41,660 nt of DNA from Marmoricola sp. (GCF_025965215.1 NZ_JAOPXI010000064.1:1-41660), one strand, 5' to 3'; numbered from the stretch's first letter, positions 1-9,111 are shown. The notes: generated by a model from the sequence alone, not told the origin. Program-made: numbers and translations.

Positions 1-123
1 AACAAGATCCTGTTCAACGCGGTAGCCGCTGTCGCCGGTGTGTTCGTGAAGAAGAAGATCGACGAGGGTCGGCACGAGCAGGACCTGTGGCAGCAGGCCA
101 CGGACCCGGTCGAGAAGGCCTGA
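1..123 (+). CDS. DLW-39 family small protein, C-terminal part
   Basis: The window opens inside this reading frame; 40 residues and the TGA stop are visible and the start lies upstream. A hydrophobic stretch with a KKK cluster (residues 17-19) is followed by EQDLWQQATD, the DLW signature that names this family of roughly 39-residue actinobacterial proteins. Its function is unknown. These genes usually lie between gyrA and tRNA-Ala near oriC, and the tRNA-Ala just downstream fits. Since the family is about 39 residues long, almost the whole protein is probably present and only the start codon region is missing. Confidence 0.85.
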   Translation, partial: NKILFNAVAAVAGVFVKKKIDEGRHEQDLWQQATDPVEKA

Positions 124-140
124 TCCACCTCCATCCCAGC

Positions 141-179
141 GGTGGTTGAGGAGGTCGCGCAGCGACCGTCTCGAAACCC
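141..179 (+). repeat. Family A dispersed palindromic repeat, copy 1
   Basis: This intergenic element lies between the DLW-39 stop and tRNA-Ala. It reads GGTGGTTGAGGA, then a hairpin GGTCGC-GCA-GCGACC, then GTCTCGAAACCC. The outer arms are partly complementary (GGTTGAG with CTCGAAACC). Related copies occur at 4240-4277, 24631-24668 and as an inverted pair at 25168-25245. Confidence 0.8.
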
Positions 180-181
180 GC

Positions 182-257
182 GGGGCCTTGGCGCAATTGG
201 TAGCGCACCTGCTTTGCAAGCAGGGGGTTAGGGGTTCGAGTCCCCTAGGCTCCACCA
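182..257 (+). tRNA. tRNA-Ala (anticodon TGC)
   Basis: A complete cloverleaf of 73 nt plus an encoded CCA can be drawn. The acceptor stem GGGGCCT pairs with AGGCTCC with one G-U. The anticodon stem CCTGC/GCAGG encloses loop TTTGCAA with anticodon TGC at 215-217, and the T arm contains GGTTCGAGTCC. The 3' end is followed by a CACCAG-TCTG-CTGGTG inverted repeat (253-268) that overlaps the CCA and has no T tract; it might act in 3' processing or termination. The position after the DLW-39 gene is the usual actinobacterial one. Confidence 0.97.
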
Positions 258-270
258 GTCTGCTGGTGAA

Positions 271-286
271 CTAGAACAAGTTCTAG
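271..286. promoter_or_regulatory. KstR-type operator palindrome upstream of the DUF1295 gene
   Basis: The sequence CTAGAACAAGTTCTAG has perfect 7-bp arms around AA and ends 13 bp before the ATG at 300. It matches the KstR consensus TnnAACnnGTTnnA known from mycobacterial and rhodococcal steroid regulons. A second copy (CTAGAACATGTTCTAG) lies at 3445-3460. The regulator itself is not in the window, so KstR is an inference; another TetR-family protein is possible. Confidence 0.7.
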
Positions 287-299
287 GTACTGTCGCTCC

Positions 300-1172
300 A
301 TGAGCAAGACGGAATCACTGGTTCGGGTCGGGATCGCGTACGTCGTCGCGTTCGGCGCCGGTGCCGCCTGGTTCGCCTGGGGCCCGGCCACCGCACACCT
401 GTGGCTCGACGGTCTGATCGCCGACCTGATCGCGACCGGGGTCGTGTTCGTCGCCAGTCGCCTCCACAAGAACTCGAGCTTCTACGACGCGTACTGGAGT
501 GTTCTCCCCCCGCTGCTGATGCTGGCCTGGTGGATCGAGGCGGACCGGCCGGCCGACGCCCGCGTGTGGCTGGTCGCGTTCGTGATGGTGTTCTGGGCCG
601 TCCGGCTGACCGGCAACTGGATCTATGCCTGGCCGGGGATGCACCACGAGGACTGGCGCTACCCGATGCTCAAGGACAAGGCCGGCAGGGCCGAGCTGGT
701 CGTCGACCTGATGGCGATCCACGTCTTCCCGACGCTCCAGGTCTTCGCCGGGATGCTGCCCGTCTACATCGTGGTGACCAGGACCGATCGCAGCCTGAGC
801 TGGCTCGACTTCGTCGCGCTTGCCATCGGCATCGGGGCCGTCGTGCTCGAGTTCGCCGCCGACGTGCAGATGTACCGGTTCGCGCGCACCCGTCAGCCGG
901 GTCAGGCCATGGACCAGGGACTGTGGTCCTGGTCGCGGCACCCGAACTACTTCGGCGAGTTCAGCTTCTGGCTCGCCCTGGGACTCTTCGGGGTGGCGGC
1001 GGCGCCACACGACTGGTGGGTTCTCGTCGGGGCCGTCGGTATGTTCGCGCTCTTCGAAGGAGCCAGCATCCCGATGATGGAACAGCGCAGCCTCGAGCGC
1101 CGGCCGTCGTACGCCGAGGTGATCGCTCGCGTCCCGCGGTTCGTCCCGCGGCCGCCGCGCAAGGGCTCGTGA
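300..1172 (+). CDS. DUF1295 family membrane protein, steroid 5-alpha-reductase-like
   Basis: The 290-residue protein has about seven hydrophobic segments and the family signature SRHPNYFGEFSFW at roughly residues 211-223, the C-terminal motif shared by DUF1295 proteins and 3-oxo-5-alpha-steroid 4-dehydrogenases (NADPH-dependent enoyl reduction). ATG 300 is the first in-frame start after tRNA-Ala, and a KstR-type palindrome sits just upstream. The stop overlaps the ATG of the next gene by one base, so the two are probably translated together. Membership of the family is clear. A role in steroid or other lipid reduction is inferred from family and operator; no substrate can be read from the sequence. 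Confidence 0.85.
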   Translation: MSKTESLVRVGIAYVVAFGAGAAWFAWGPATAHLWLDGLIADLIATGVVFVASRLHKNSSFYDAYWSVLPPLLMLAWWIEADRPADARVWLVAFVMVFWAVRLTGNWIYAWPGMHHEDWRYPMLKDKAGRAELVVDLMAIHVFPTLQVFAGMLPVYIVVTRTDRSLSWLDFVALAIGIGAVVLEFAADVQMYRFARTRQPGQAMDQGLWSWSRHPNYFGEFSFWLALGLFGVAAAPHDWWVLVGAVGMFALFEGASIPMMEQRSLERRPSYAEVIARVPRFVPRPPRKGS

Positions 1173-2275
1173 TGGCCCGACCGGAGGTGGTCATCGCCGG
1201 GCTCGGTGACACCGGGGTCCTGACCGCGATCCGTCTCGCCAAGCACGCCGAGGTCGTCGGAATCTCGAGCAAGCCCGGCCTGGTCAGTGGCCAGGAGCTC
1301 GGCCTGCGCCTGGCCCGGCCGCATGAGTGGGTGCGCGACTACTGGGTCTCGTTCGACCGGTACCACCGGCTCGACCGGGTGCGCACGGTGCACGGCACGA
1401 TGACCGGACTCGACCCGGTTGCCCGCGTGCTGAGGATCACCGACGCCGACGGCGCCACCCGCACCGAGTCGTACGACGTCCTGGTCATCGCCAGCGGGGT
1501 GACGAACGGCTTCTGGCGCCGCCCCGGCCTGGAGACGGTCGACGACGTGAACGATGCCCTGGCATCGGCGCACGACCGGGTGGCCGCGGCAGCTTCGGTG
1601 GCCGTCATCGGCGGCGGAGCGGCGGCCGTCAGCAGTGCCTACAACCTCGCCACCACCTGGCCCGACAAGCAGGTGGACCTGTACTTCCCCGGTGACCGCG
1701 CGCTACCCCACCACCACGGCAAGGTGTGGAGCACTCTCGGCAAGCGGCTAGAGGAGCTCGGCGTCGGCCTGCACCCGGGGCACCGCGCTGTGGTTCCGGA
1801 CGAGTTCGGGTGCGACGAAATCACCGTCGGCCCGGTCGAGTGGAGCACCGGCCAGTCGCCGGTGAACGCTGACGCCGTGCTCTGGACGATCGGCCGGGTC
1901 ATCCCCAACACCGCCTGGCTTCCCGGCGAGCTGCTGAACGTTGACGGGTTCGTCGTCGTCGACGAGTACCTCCGGGTTCCGGGCGCACCGGGTGTCTACG
2001 CCATCGGGGATGTCGCCGCCACCGATCCGCTGCGTACCTCGGCCCGCAGCCGCGCCGACGGGCTGCTGGCGCACAACGTCCGCGCCGAGCTGGAGGGTAG
2101 TGCGCCGAAGCCCTTCAAGCCGGCGCTGCGTCGCTGGGGCTCAGTGGTGGGTGCGCAGGCCAACGGCCTGGAGGTGTTCGCGCCGAGCGGGCACGCCTTC
2201 ACGATTCCGGCGTGGCCGCTGCTGCAACCACTGGTCGTCTTCCGGGCGATCTACAAGGGCGTCCGTCGGGCCTGA
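1172..2275 (+). CDS. FAD/NAD(P)-dependent oxidoreductase (NDH-2/AIF-like)
   Basis: The product has 367 residues. It starts with a dinucleotide-binding fold (VVIAGLGDTGVLTAIRL), carries a second Rossmann motif (AVIGGGAAAVSSAYNL) near residue 143, and ends with GVYAIGDVAA near residue 273, which contacts FAD in this class. This layout fits the pyridine-nucleotide disulphide oxidoreductase superfamily, close to type II NADH dehydrogenase or AIF/FSP1-like quinone reductases. No redox-active CxxC pair is seen. ATG 1172 overlaps the DUF1295 stop, which suggests a two-gene unit in which this flavoprotein may exchange electrons with, or act on the same substrate as, the membrane reductase. That link is inference. 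Confidence 0.85.
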   Translation: MARPEVVIAGLGDTGVLTAIRLAKHAEVVGISSKPGLVSGQELGLRLARPHEWVRDYWVSFDRYHRLDRVRTVHGTMTGLDPVARVLRITDADGATRTESYDVLVIASGVTNGFWRRPGLETVDDVNDALASAHDRVAAAASVAVIGGGAAAVSSAYNLATTWPDKQVDLYFPGDRALPHHHGKVWSTLGKRLEELGVGLHPGHRAVVPDEFGCDEITVGPVEWSTGQSPVNADAVLWTIGRVIPNTAWLPGELLNVDGFVVVDEYLRVPGAPGVYAIGDVAATDPLRTSARSRADGLLAHNVRAELEGSAPKPFKPALRRWGSVVGAQANGLEVFAPSGHAFTIPAWPLLQPLVVFRAIYKGVRRA

Positions 2276-2289
2276 CCGCGCCGGGTTCA

Positions 2290-2727
2290 CTACTCCGGAG
2301 CCGCACCGCCGAGCTCGAAGTCGGCGAAGTCGAAGCCAGGGACGACCACACAGCTGACCAGGACCGCTTCGTCGAACGGCCGCGCTGCCTGCCACCGGCC
2401 GGCGGGAACGAGCAGCTGCGGGCGCTGGCCGGCCGTGATGTCTGGCCCGAGCAGGTGCTCGCCTGCGTGCTCGGGATCGTCTCCGACCCACAGCCGCAGC
2501 GCACCACCGACGTGATGGAACCACAGCTCGTCCGAGGCGACCCGGTGCCAGGCCGATGACTCGCCGGGGAGGAGCAGGAAGTGGATCGCCGTTGCCAGCG
2601 AGCGCTCTCCCTCGGGACGTTTCGACGACATCGGGGTGGCGATAGGTCTCGGCGTACCAGCCGCCTTCGGGGTGGGGCTGGAGGTGGAGGTCGGCCGCCC
2701 AGTCCGGCAGGTTGCGCATCGTGCTCG

Positions 2728-2731
<4 letters not shown>
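2290..2731 (-). pseudogene. DUF985 (cupin) family protein, frameshifted
   Basis: Two minus-strand frames together make one DUF985 cupin of about 145 residues. The first half, from GTG 2731 or ATG 2719, reads LHLQPHPEGGWYAETYRHPD and VVETSRG. The second half, ending at 2290, reads ERSLATAIHFLLLPG, SAWHRVASDELWFHH, VPAGRWQAARP and PGFDFADFEL. The frames join at CGAGGG-A-GAGCGC, where removing one base (near plus-strand position 2608) restores RGERS, the usual family sequence. It is either a real one-base insertion or a sequencing error. GTG 2731 overlaps the vapC stop (GTGA), so it reads as the third gene of the vapBC operon. The function of DUF985 proteins is unclear. Confidence 0.75.
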
Positions 2732-3467
<736 letters not shown>

Positions 3468-3512
3468 CTACCGTCCGAGGAGCCTCGAACCACGCCGACC
3501 CCAGGAGAACCC

Positions 3513-4238
3513 ATGACCGAGCCAAGCCCGCGCGTCGTCGTCATCACCGGAGCCGCGTCCGGCATCGGGTTCGCGACCGCCGAGCTGTTCCGCGACCTGG
3601 GCGACATCGTCTACGGCCTGGACATTCACCCGACCGTGCCGGACGGGGTCACCTACGTCGAGTGCAACGTCGGCAGCCGCGAATCGGTCCGGGCCGCGAT
3701 CGCGAAGGCGAGCGAGCACGGGCGGATCGACGTCCTGGCCAACGTGGCCGGCGTCGTGCAGTTCGGACGCTTCGACACGGTCACCGACGACGAGTGGGAC
3801 CGCATCCACACGATCGATCTCAAGGGGCCGTTCATGGTGATGCAGGAGGCTCTGCCGCACCTGCGCGCCACCCGCAACGCCAACATCGTCAACGTCTCCT
3901 CGGTCGCCGGCCGGGTGCCGCAGGGCTACACGACGGCGTACTCGGCCGCGAAGGGTGGTCTGACCCAGCTGACCCGCTCGCTCGCCCTGGAGCTGGCACC
4001 CGAGCGGATCCGGGTCAACGCGGTCTGCCCCGGCACCGTGGACACCCCGATCGTCACCGAGGTCGCGGAGAAGTACCCGGCCGACCTCGACGCGCGGGTC
4101 GCGGACCGGCTGATGATGATGCTGCCTGGTCGTGCGATCACGCCCGCCGAGCTGGGGGCCTCGATCGTCTACCTGGCGTCACCGGCCGCCCGGATGATCA
4201 CGGGTTGTGTCCTCGCGCATGACGGTGGGATGAGCTGA
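3513..4238 (+). CDS. Short-chain dehydrogenase/reductase (SDR)
   Basis: The 241-residue classical SDR has cofactor motif TGAASGIG (residues 12-19), NVAG (77-80), a serine in NVSSVAG (near 130) and the catalytic pair Y143-xxx-K147 in YSAAK. It ends with the usual MITGCVLAHDGGMS-type tail. Such enzymes oxidise alcohols or reduce ketones with NAD(P)H; D37 after the second strand suggests NAD. ATG 3513 is chosen because AGGAGA precedes it by 6 bp; an in-frame upstream extension to 3405 would run across the operator palindrome. The KstR-type operator suggests a role in steroid or sterol degradation, for example a hydroxysteroid or beta-oxidation step, but no substrate is shown. Confidence 0.88.
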   Translation: MTEPSPRVVVITGAASGIGFATAELFRDLGDIVYGLDIHPTVPDGVTYVECNVGSRESVRAAIAKASEHGRIDVLANVAGVVQFGRFDTVTDDEWDRIHTIDLKGPFMVMQEALPHLRATRNANIVNVSSVAGRVPQGYTTAYSAAKGGLTQLTRSLALELAPERIRVNAVCPGTVDTPIVTEVAEKYPADLDARVADRLMMMLPGRAITPAELGASIVYLASPAARMITGCVLAHDGGMS

Positions 4239-4239
4239 G

Positions 4240-4277
4240 GATTCGAGACGGCTGCTGCGCAACCTCCTCGACCACCG
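4240..4277 (-). repeat. Family A dispersed palindromic repeat, copy 2
   Basis: This copy fills the gap between the convergent SDR and MBL genes. Read on the minus strand it is CCGGTGGTCGAGGAGG, with hairpin GGTTGC-GCA-GCAGCC (one G-U pair), then GTCTCGAAT. The hairpin sequence differs from copy 1 but still pairs. By position it could act as a two-way terminator, though it lacks a T tract. Confidence 0.75.
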
Positions 4278-4287
4278 GATCCAGGAG

Positions 4288-5130
4288 CTAGTCCGTGACG
4301 TCGGCCAGGGCGTCGAACTCGACCGCGTCGTGGGCGGAGAAGATCGTCACGACCTCGTCGGAGCCGGAGTCCGGGCCGTGCTCGGCGTGCAGCGAGCGCA
4401 GCCGGTCCTGGTTGGCGAACCGGGCCTTCTTGTCCATCTGGACGACGGTCTGGAACATCGCCAGGCCCGACGGGCAGGTCGGAGGGATCTCCTTCTCGCC
4501 GTGCGAGAAGTAGGCGTCACCGGCGTGCAGGAACCAGCCGCCTGAGGGTCGGCGTACGGCGACCGCGCAGTGACCGCGCGTATGACCGCGGGTCGGAACC
4601 AGCAGGACGTCGGACCCGATCGTGGCGACCGACTCGAAGCCGAGCCAGGAGTCGCCGGCGCTCGTCCGATCGGGCAGCTCGTACTCGACCCATGTCGGGC
4701 CGTGGGCCCACTGGGCCTCGATGTAGCGGTTCTTCTCCTTCGCCGACTTGCGAGCCCGCGCAGCGGCGAGCTCGTCGGCGAAGACGTGCACCCTGGCGGC
4801 CGGGAAGTCGCCCAGACCTCCCGCGTGGTCGAGGTCGAGGTGCGTCACCACGATGTCGGTGACGTCCTCGACGGCGTACCCCGCCGCGCGCACCTGGGCC
4901 GCCGCCGTCTCGGCCGGGTCGAGCGAGGGCCCCATCAGGCCGATGAACACCTTGCCCATCCGCTTCTCGGCGAGGTCAGCGGTGCCGAAACCCGAGTCGA
5001 CGAGGGTGAGCCCGTCGGCACTTTCGACGAGCAGGCAGTGGGCGACCATGCGGGACGGAGTGATCCGGCCGCCCAGGTTGCCGCGGGGAGACATGGTGGC
5101 GCAGTTGAGGTGCCGGATCTGGGAGGTCAC
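4288..5130 (-). CDS. MBL-fold metallo-hydrolase
   Basis: About 280 residues with the zinc motif HLDLDH (residues 97-102), a third ligand region RGHTRGH and LHAGDAYF. This is the pattern of metallo-beta-lactamase-fold hydrolases close to the AHL-lactonase branch, which bind two metal ions and hydrolyse lactones, esters or thioesters. The start is set at GTG 5130 because the similarity begins there (RHLNCATMSPRGNLGG); a longer open frame to 5418 runs under the SURF1 gene and is rejected. No good ribosome site is seen before the GTG. The gene is divergent from the SURF1-cobQ unit with 37 bp between starts. The true substrate is unknown. Confidence 0.82.
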   Translation of the reverse strand: MTSQIRHLNCATMSPRGNLGGRITPSRMVAHCLLVESADGLTLVDSGFGTADLAEKRMGKVFIGLMGPSLDPAETAAAQVRAAGYAVEDVTDIVVTHLDLDHAGGLGDFPAARVHVFADELAAARARKSAKEKNRYIEAQWAHGPTWVEYELPDRTSAGDSWLGFESVATIGSDVLLVPTRGHTRGHCAVAVRRPSGGWFLHAGDAYFSHGEKEIPPTCPSGLAMFQTVVQMDKKARFANQDRLRSLHAEHGPDSGSDEVVTIFSAHDAVEFDALADVTD

Positions 5131-5167
5131 GACGATGATCGTCGCATCCCACCCGTAGGCTGGTCGA

Positions 5168-5926
5168 GTGGTACTGATGATGCTCCGGCCGAAGTTCTGG
5201 GCGGGGCACCTGGCGATGATCGTCTGCCTGTCAGCGGCGGTCGGCCTCGGTCTCTGGCAGCTCGACGCGTGGCACACCCGGCGCGCGGACGCTGCGCGGC
5301 ACATCTCGGCACAGGCCGCCGTCGCGTTGAGCTCCGTGATGGGTGGGGACAGCTCGTTCCCGGGGCGGTCCCTTGGTCGGCAGGTCACCTTCAGCGGCAG
5401 CTGGATCGGCGCCTCCACGCTCTACGTGTCCGACCGTTACCTCGGCAACAGGGTCGGCTACTGGGTCGTCACGCCGATCCTGGTGGACGGCACCTCCTCG
5501 GCGATGCCCGTGGTGCGCGGCTGGAGCCCGACGCACACCTCGACGATCCCGACCGGACACGTCGCGATCACCGGCTGGCTTCAGGCCACCGAGGGCAGCG
5601 GCCCCGCCGACGCGAATCCGGCCGACGACATCATCCCGACGATGCGCATCGCCAGCATCGTGCAGCACGTCAACGCCGACCTCTACAGCGGCTACGTGGT
5701 GGCCAACGTCTCGAAGAGCACGTTGGGCCCCTTCCAGTCCGGGATCTCGTCGGTCTCGGCCGCCGCGATCCCGGCGGTCTCCGGCTTCACCGCGCTGCGC
5801 AACTTCCTCTACGCGATCGAGTGGTGGGTGTTCGGTGGCTTCGCGGTGTTCGTCTGGGTGCGCTGGTGCCGGGACTCCTACGAGCTCGAGACCGCACCGC
5901 TCGAGACCGCACCGGTCGAGGCGTGA
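5168..5926 (+). CDS. SURF1 family protein
   Basis: About 252 residues with the SURF1 layout: an N-terminal membrane helix (residues ~12-29) followed by LGLWQLDAWHTRRAD, a large outer domain with the hallmark pieces SDRYLGNRVGYWVVTPI and PVVRGW, and a C-terminal helix near NFLYAIEWWVFGGFAVFVW. SURF1 proteins help assemble cytochrome c oxidase, probably at heme a insertion. GTG 5168 or ATG 5177/5180 may be the start. The stop overlaps the cobQ GTG by 4 bp (GTGA), so SURF1 and cobQ are probably co-translated, an unusual pairing. No riboswitch precedes the gene. Confidence 0.88.
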   Translation: MVLMMLRPKFWAGHLAMIVCLSAAVGLGLWQLDAWHTRRADAARHISAQAAVALSSVMGGDSSFPGRSLGRQVTFSGSWIGASTLYVSDRYLGNRVGYWVVTPILVDGTSSAMPVVRGWSPTHTSTIPTGHVAITGWLQATEGSGPADANPADDIIPTMRIASIVQHVNADLYSGYVVANVSKSTLGPFQSGISSVSAAAIPAVSGFTALRNFLYAIEWWVFGGFAVFVWVRWCRDSYELETAPLETAPVEA

Positions 5927-7416
5927 GCGGGCTGCTGGTCGCCGGCACCACCTCGGATGCCGGCAAGAGCATCGTCACCACCGGGTTGTGCCGGGCGTTC
6001 GCGCGCCGGGGGGTGAAGGTCGCGCCGTACAAGGCGCAGAACATGTCGAACAACTCGATGGTCTGCGCGAGCGGTCCGGGTTCGTGGGCCGAGATCGGTC
6101 GTGCCCAGTGGATCCAGGCGCTGGCCGCCGGCGCGGAACCCGAAGCTGCGATGAACCCGGTCCTGCTCAAGCCCGGCGGCGACACCCGCAGCCATGTCGT
6201 GCTGATGGGCCAGCCAGCTGGGTCGGTCAGCTCCCGCGACTGGACCACCGGGCGCGCGCACCTCGCGGCCGCAGCACACGCGGCGTACGACGACCTCGCG
6301 AGCCGGTACGACGTCGTCGTCGCCGAAGGCGCGGGAAGCCCGACCGAGATCAACCTGCGCGCCGGCGACTACGTCAACATGGGGCTGGCCCGACACGCCT
6401 CGCTGCCGACGGTAGTCGTCGGCGACATCGACCGCGGCGGACTCTTTGCTGCCCTGTACGGGACGGTGGCCCTGCTCGAGCCGGCCGATCAGGCGCTGAT
6501 CGCCGGCTTCGTGGCCAACAAGTTCCGAGGCGACCTGTCGTTGCTCCAGCCCGGCATCGAGGACCTGACCCGGATGACCGGTCGACCGACCTACGGGGTG
6601 CTGCCGTGGCACCCCGACCTGTGGCTCGACTCCGAGGATGACCTCGACCTCGACGGCCGCCGTGCCCGAACCCATGCCGGACTCCGGGTCGCCGTGGTGC
6701 GGTTGCCGCGGATCAGCAACTTCACCGACGTCGACGCCCTCGGGCTGGAGCCCGATCTCGACGTCTCCTTCGCAGCCTCGCCGCGCGACCTGGTCGGCGC
6801 TGATCTGGTGGTGCTGCCGGGCACGAGGGCCACCCTCGACGACCTGGCGTGGCTGCGTTCGTGCGGACTCGACAAGGCGATCGCCGCTCATGCAGCGGAT
6901 GGTCGCGCGGTACTGGGCATCTGCGGTGGTGCCCAGATGCTGGGCGGAGTGATCGACGACCCCGACGGTGTCGAGGGGAGCGTGGGGGCGTCGGCAACGG
7001 GCCTCGGTCTGGTGGATGCGGCGACCCGGTTCGGGACCGGGAAGATGCTGCGCCTGCCGGCGGGCACCGGACTCGGGCAGCCGGTGAGCGGCTACGAGAT
7101 CCACCACGGCACCTTCGAGGTCGGCACCGGCGAGCCGTTTCCCGGCGGGGTGCGCGAGGGCGCCGTCTTCGCCACGATGTGGCACGGGAGCCTGGAGAGC
7201 GACGGGTTCCGGGCGGCGTTGCTCGCCGAGGTCGCCGCGGTCTCCGGGACCAGCAGGGCTGCCTCAGACGTGGTGTTCGCCGATCGTCGAGAAGCACGGC
7301 TCGACCTGCTCGCCGACCTCGTCACCGAGCACCTCGACCTCGACGCTCTGCTCGAGCTGGCCAGGTCGGGCACCTCCGCCGACCTTCCGGTCCTGGCGCC
7401 CGGAGGCATCCGATGA
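5923..7416 (+). CDS. cobQ: Cobyric acid synthase CobQ (glutamine-hydrolysing)
   Basis: The product has 497 residues. The N-terminal P-loop-like ATPase domain carries GTTSDAGKS and APYKAQNMSNNS; the C-terminal class I glutamine amidotransferase domain carries the nucleophile C334 in LGICGGAQMLGG and H421 in MWHGSLESDG. CobQ amidates the b, d, e and g side chains of adenosylcobyrinic acid a,c-diamide using glutamine and ATP, in the cytoplasm. GTG 5923 is chosen because the family's first strand (GLLVAGTTSDAGKS) begins at once and it overlaps the SURF1 stop by 4 bp. The stop overlaps the cobK ATG by 4 bp. The length is usual for the family. Confidence 0.97.
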   Translation: MSGLLVAGTTSDAGKSIVTTGLCRAFARRGVKVAPYKAQNMSNNSMVCASGPGSWAEIGRAQWIQALAAGAEPEAAMNPVLLKPGGDTRSHVVLMGQPAGSVSSRDWTTGRAHLAAAAHAAYDDLASRYDVVVAEGAGSPTEINLRAGDYVNMGLARHASLPTVVVGDIDRGGLFAALYGTVALLEPADQALIAGFVANKFRGDLSLLQPGIEDLTRMTGRPTYGVLPWHPDLWLDSEDDLDLDGRRARTHAGLRVAVVRLPRISNFTDVDALGLEPDLDVSFAASPRDLVGADLVVLPGTRATLDDLAWLRSCGLDKAIAAHAADGRAVLGICGGAQMLGGVIDDPDGVEGSVGASATGLGLVDAATRFGTGKMLRLPAGTGLGQPVSGYEIHHGTFEVGTGEPFPGGVREGAVFATMWHGSLESDGFRAALLAEVAAVSGTSRAASDVVFADRREARLDLLADLVTEHLDLDALLELARSGTSADLPVLAPGGIR

Positions 7417-8162
7417 GCATCCTGCTTCTCGGCGGGACCGCCGAGGCTCGCGAGCTCGCGGTGCTGCTGGACCAGGCCGGAGCAGACTTCGAGTCCTCGT
7501 TGGCGGGCCGGGTCGTCCAGCCCAGGCTGCCCGTCGGGCGGGTCCGGATCGGTGGGTTCGGTGGCGTGACCGGCCTCGAGGCGTACCTGAGGACCGCCGG
7601 GATCACCGCGGTCGTCGACGCGACCCACCCCTTCGCCGAAGGGATGTCTGCGAACGCCCTGGCGGCGTGCGCCGCTGTCGGGATCGGTCTGCTGCGGCTC
7701 GAACGTCTCGGCTGGAGCGGGGCGCCGTACGCCGAGACCTGGCACTGGGTGACCGGTCACGACGAGGCGGCCGTCGTCGCCGGCAGACTCGGCGCCCGGC
7801 CGTTCCTGACGATCGGGCGTCAGTCCCTCGGGGCCTTCACCGGGCCGCTCGAGCACACTGCTGTCGTGGCGCGCGTCGTGGATCGCCCTGACCTCGTCGT
7901 GCCACCGAGGTGGCAGATCGTGCTGAGCCGGGGGCCCTACGAGCTGGCTTCGGAGCGGGCGATCCTGCGCGAGCACGCGAGCGACGTGCTGGTGACCAAG
8001 GACTCCGGGGGTGACTGGACCTGGCCGAAGATGGAAGCAGCAGCCGAGCTCGGCATCCCGGTCGTCGTCGTACGACGCAAGGCGCCGGCCACCGGGCTCG
8101 AAATCGTCAGCGATCCGGCCGCTGCTGCCGCCTGGGCCCTGGGGTTTCTAGACAGGCGCTAG
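7413..8162 (+). CDS. cobK: Precorrin-6A reductase CobK
   Basis: The 249-residue protein has the CbiJ/CobK fold: ILLLGGTAEARELA at the start (nucleotide binding), DATHPFAEGMSANA around residue 70, FLTIGRQSLGAF in the middle and VTKDSGGDWTWPKMEAA near the end. CobK reduces precorrin-6A to precorrin-6B with NADPH. ATG 7413 overlaps the cobQ stop by 4 bp. It is the last gene of the SURF1-cobQ-cobK unit and is convergent with cobD, with only 7 bp between the stops; the palindrome GCGCTAGCGC spans its stop codon. Confidence 0.95.
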   Translation: MSILLLGGTAEARELAVLLDQAGADFESSLAGRVVQPRLPVGRVRIGGFGGVTGLEAYLRTAGITAVVDATHPFAEGMSANALAACAAVGIGLLRLERLGWSGAPYAETWHWVTGHDEAAVVAGRLGARPFLTIGRQSLGAFTGPLEHTAVVARVVDRPDLVVPPRWQIVLSRGPYELASERAILREHASDVLVTKDSGGDWTWPKMEAAAELGIPVVVVRRKAPATGLEIVSDPAAAAAWALGFLDRR

Positions 8163-8169
8163 CGCATCG

Positions 8170-9111
8170 TCACCTCAGATGGGCGCTGCGCGCCCTGCTC
8201 AGCACAGGCATCAGCCACCGGACCGCGGTCACCAGCGCCACCGCGCCGAGGTCGACCCTCCGCGCCAGCCTGCGGGCGCGGGAGATGTCGGCGGCCTGGG
8301 GAGCGGGACCGTCGCCGAGCCGGGCACGGTCCTCCAGGACCGACCCGTAGCGGTTGGGCCCGCCCAGGGTGATGCCGAGCGCACCTGCGAACGCGGCCTC
8401 GACCGGTCCGGCGTTCGGGCTCGGGTGGCCGGCTGCGTCCCGACGCAAGGCCCGCAACGCGGAGCGCGGATCAGGACCCAGGGCCACGGCGAGGATGGCG
8501 GTGGTGCGTGACCCCGGCCGGTTGAGCAGATCGTCGAGTCGGGCGCTGGCCCACCCGAAGCGCTCGTACCGAGGACTGCGGTGGCCGACCATGGCGTCCA
8601 GCGTGTTGGCGGCGCGGTGGCCGAGCAGGCCGGGGATGCCGAACGCGGCGCCGAGGACCAGCGGCGCGACCACGGCGTCGGACGTGTTCTCGGCCACGGA
8701 CTCGACGACCGCTCGGGCGACTCCGGACGCGTCGAGGTCACAGGTCTCGCGGCCGACGAGGTGGGTCAGGCGCTGCCGAGCAGCGGGCAGGTCGTCGGGC
8801 AGGTGTGCCCCGACCGCCCCTGCCTCGCGGTCCAGCGACCGGGCGCCCAGCACGACCCAGGTCGCCAGCGCGGTGGCCAGGGTGTGGGTGACCGGGTGCC
8901 GCCGGGTCCCTCGCTCGAGGAGCACGCCGGCGGCGGTCGTCGTACCCACCAGCACCAGCGTGTACGCCGCTCCGCGAGCCCGGTCGTCGGCGTACATCCG
9001 GTCCTCGAGGCGGAGCGCGACCTGCCCGAACCCGGCGACCGGGTGGCACCGCCGCGGATCGCCCCAGGCCCGGTCCGCGGCGAAGCCGATCAGCAGGCCG
9101 AGGCCTCTCAC
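8170..9111 (-). CDS. cobD: Adenosylcobinamide-phosphate synthase CobD/CbiB
   Basis: A 313-residue polytopic membrane protein with CbiB motifs GDPRRCHPVAGFG near the start, SVAENTSDAVVAPL, ANTLDAMVGHRSPRYERFGW and HPSPNAGPVEAAFAGAL. It joins (R)-1-amino-2-propanol phosphate, or aminopropanol, to adenosylcobyric acid. GTG 9111 is chosen because it overlaps the cobU stop as GTGA and the family sequence starts there; the longer open frame up to 9819 is an extension over cobU. In this naming scheme CobD is the CbiB protein, not the Salmonella CobD decarboxylase, whose relative is fused to CobB in this cluster. Confidence 0.94.
   Translation of the reverse strand: MRGLGLLIGFAADRAWGDPRRCHPVAGFGQVALRLEDRMYADDRARGAAYTLVLVGTTTAAGVLLERGTRRHPVTHTLATALATWVVLGARSLDREAGAVGAHLPDDLPAARQRLTHLVGRETCDLDASGVARAVVESVAENTSDAVVAPLVLGAAFGIPGLLGHRAANTLDAMVGHRSPRYERFGWASARLDDLLNRPGSRTTAILAVALGPDPRSALRALRRDAAGHPSPNAGPVEAAFAGALGITLGGPNRYGSVLEDRARLGDGPAPQAADISRARRLARRVDLGAVALVTAVRWLMPVLSRARSAHLR

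Noticed and set aside
141..179. Second tRNA or attachment site next to tRNA-Ala
   Set aside because: The hairpin belongs to the dispersed family A repeat; there is no cloverleaf, no integrase gene and no duplicated tRNA end in the window.
401..1171. Long 5' extension of the FAD oxidoreductase frame
   Set aside because: It runs out of frame through the DUF1295 gene; the flavoprotein homology starts at ATG 1172.
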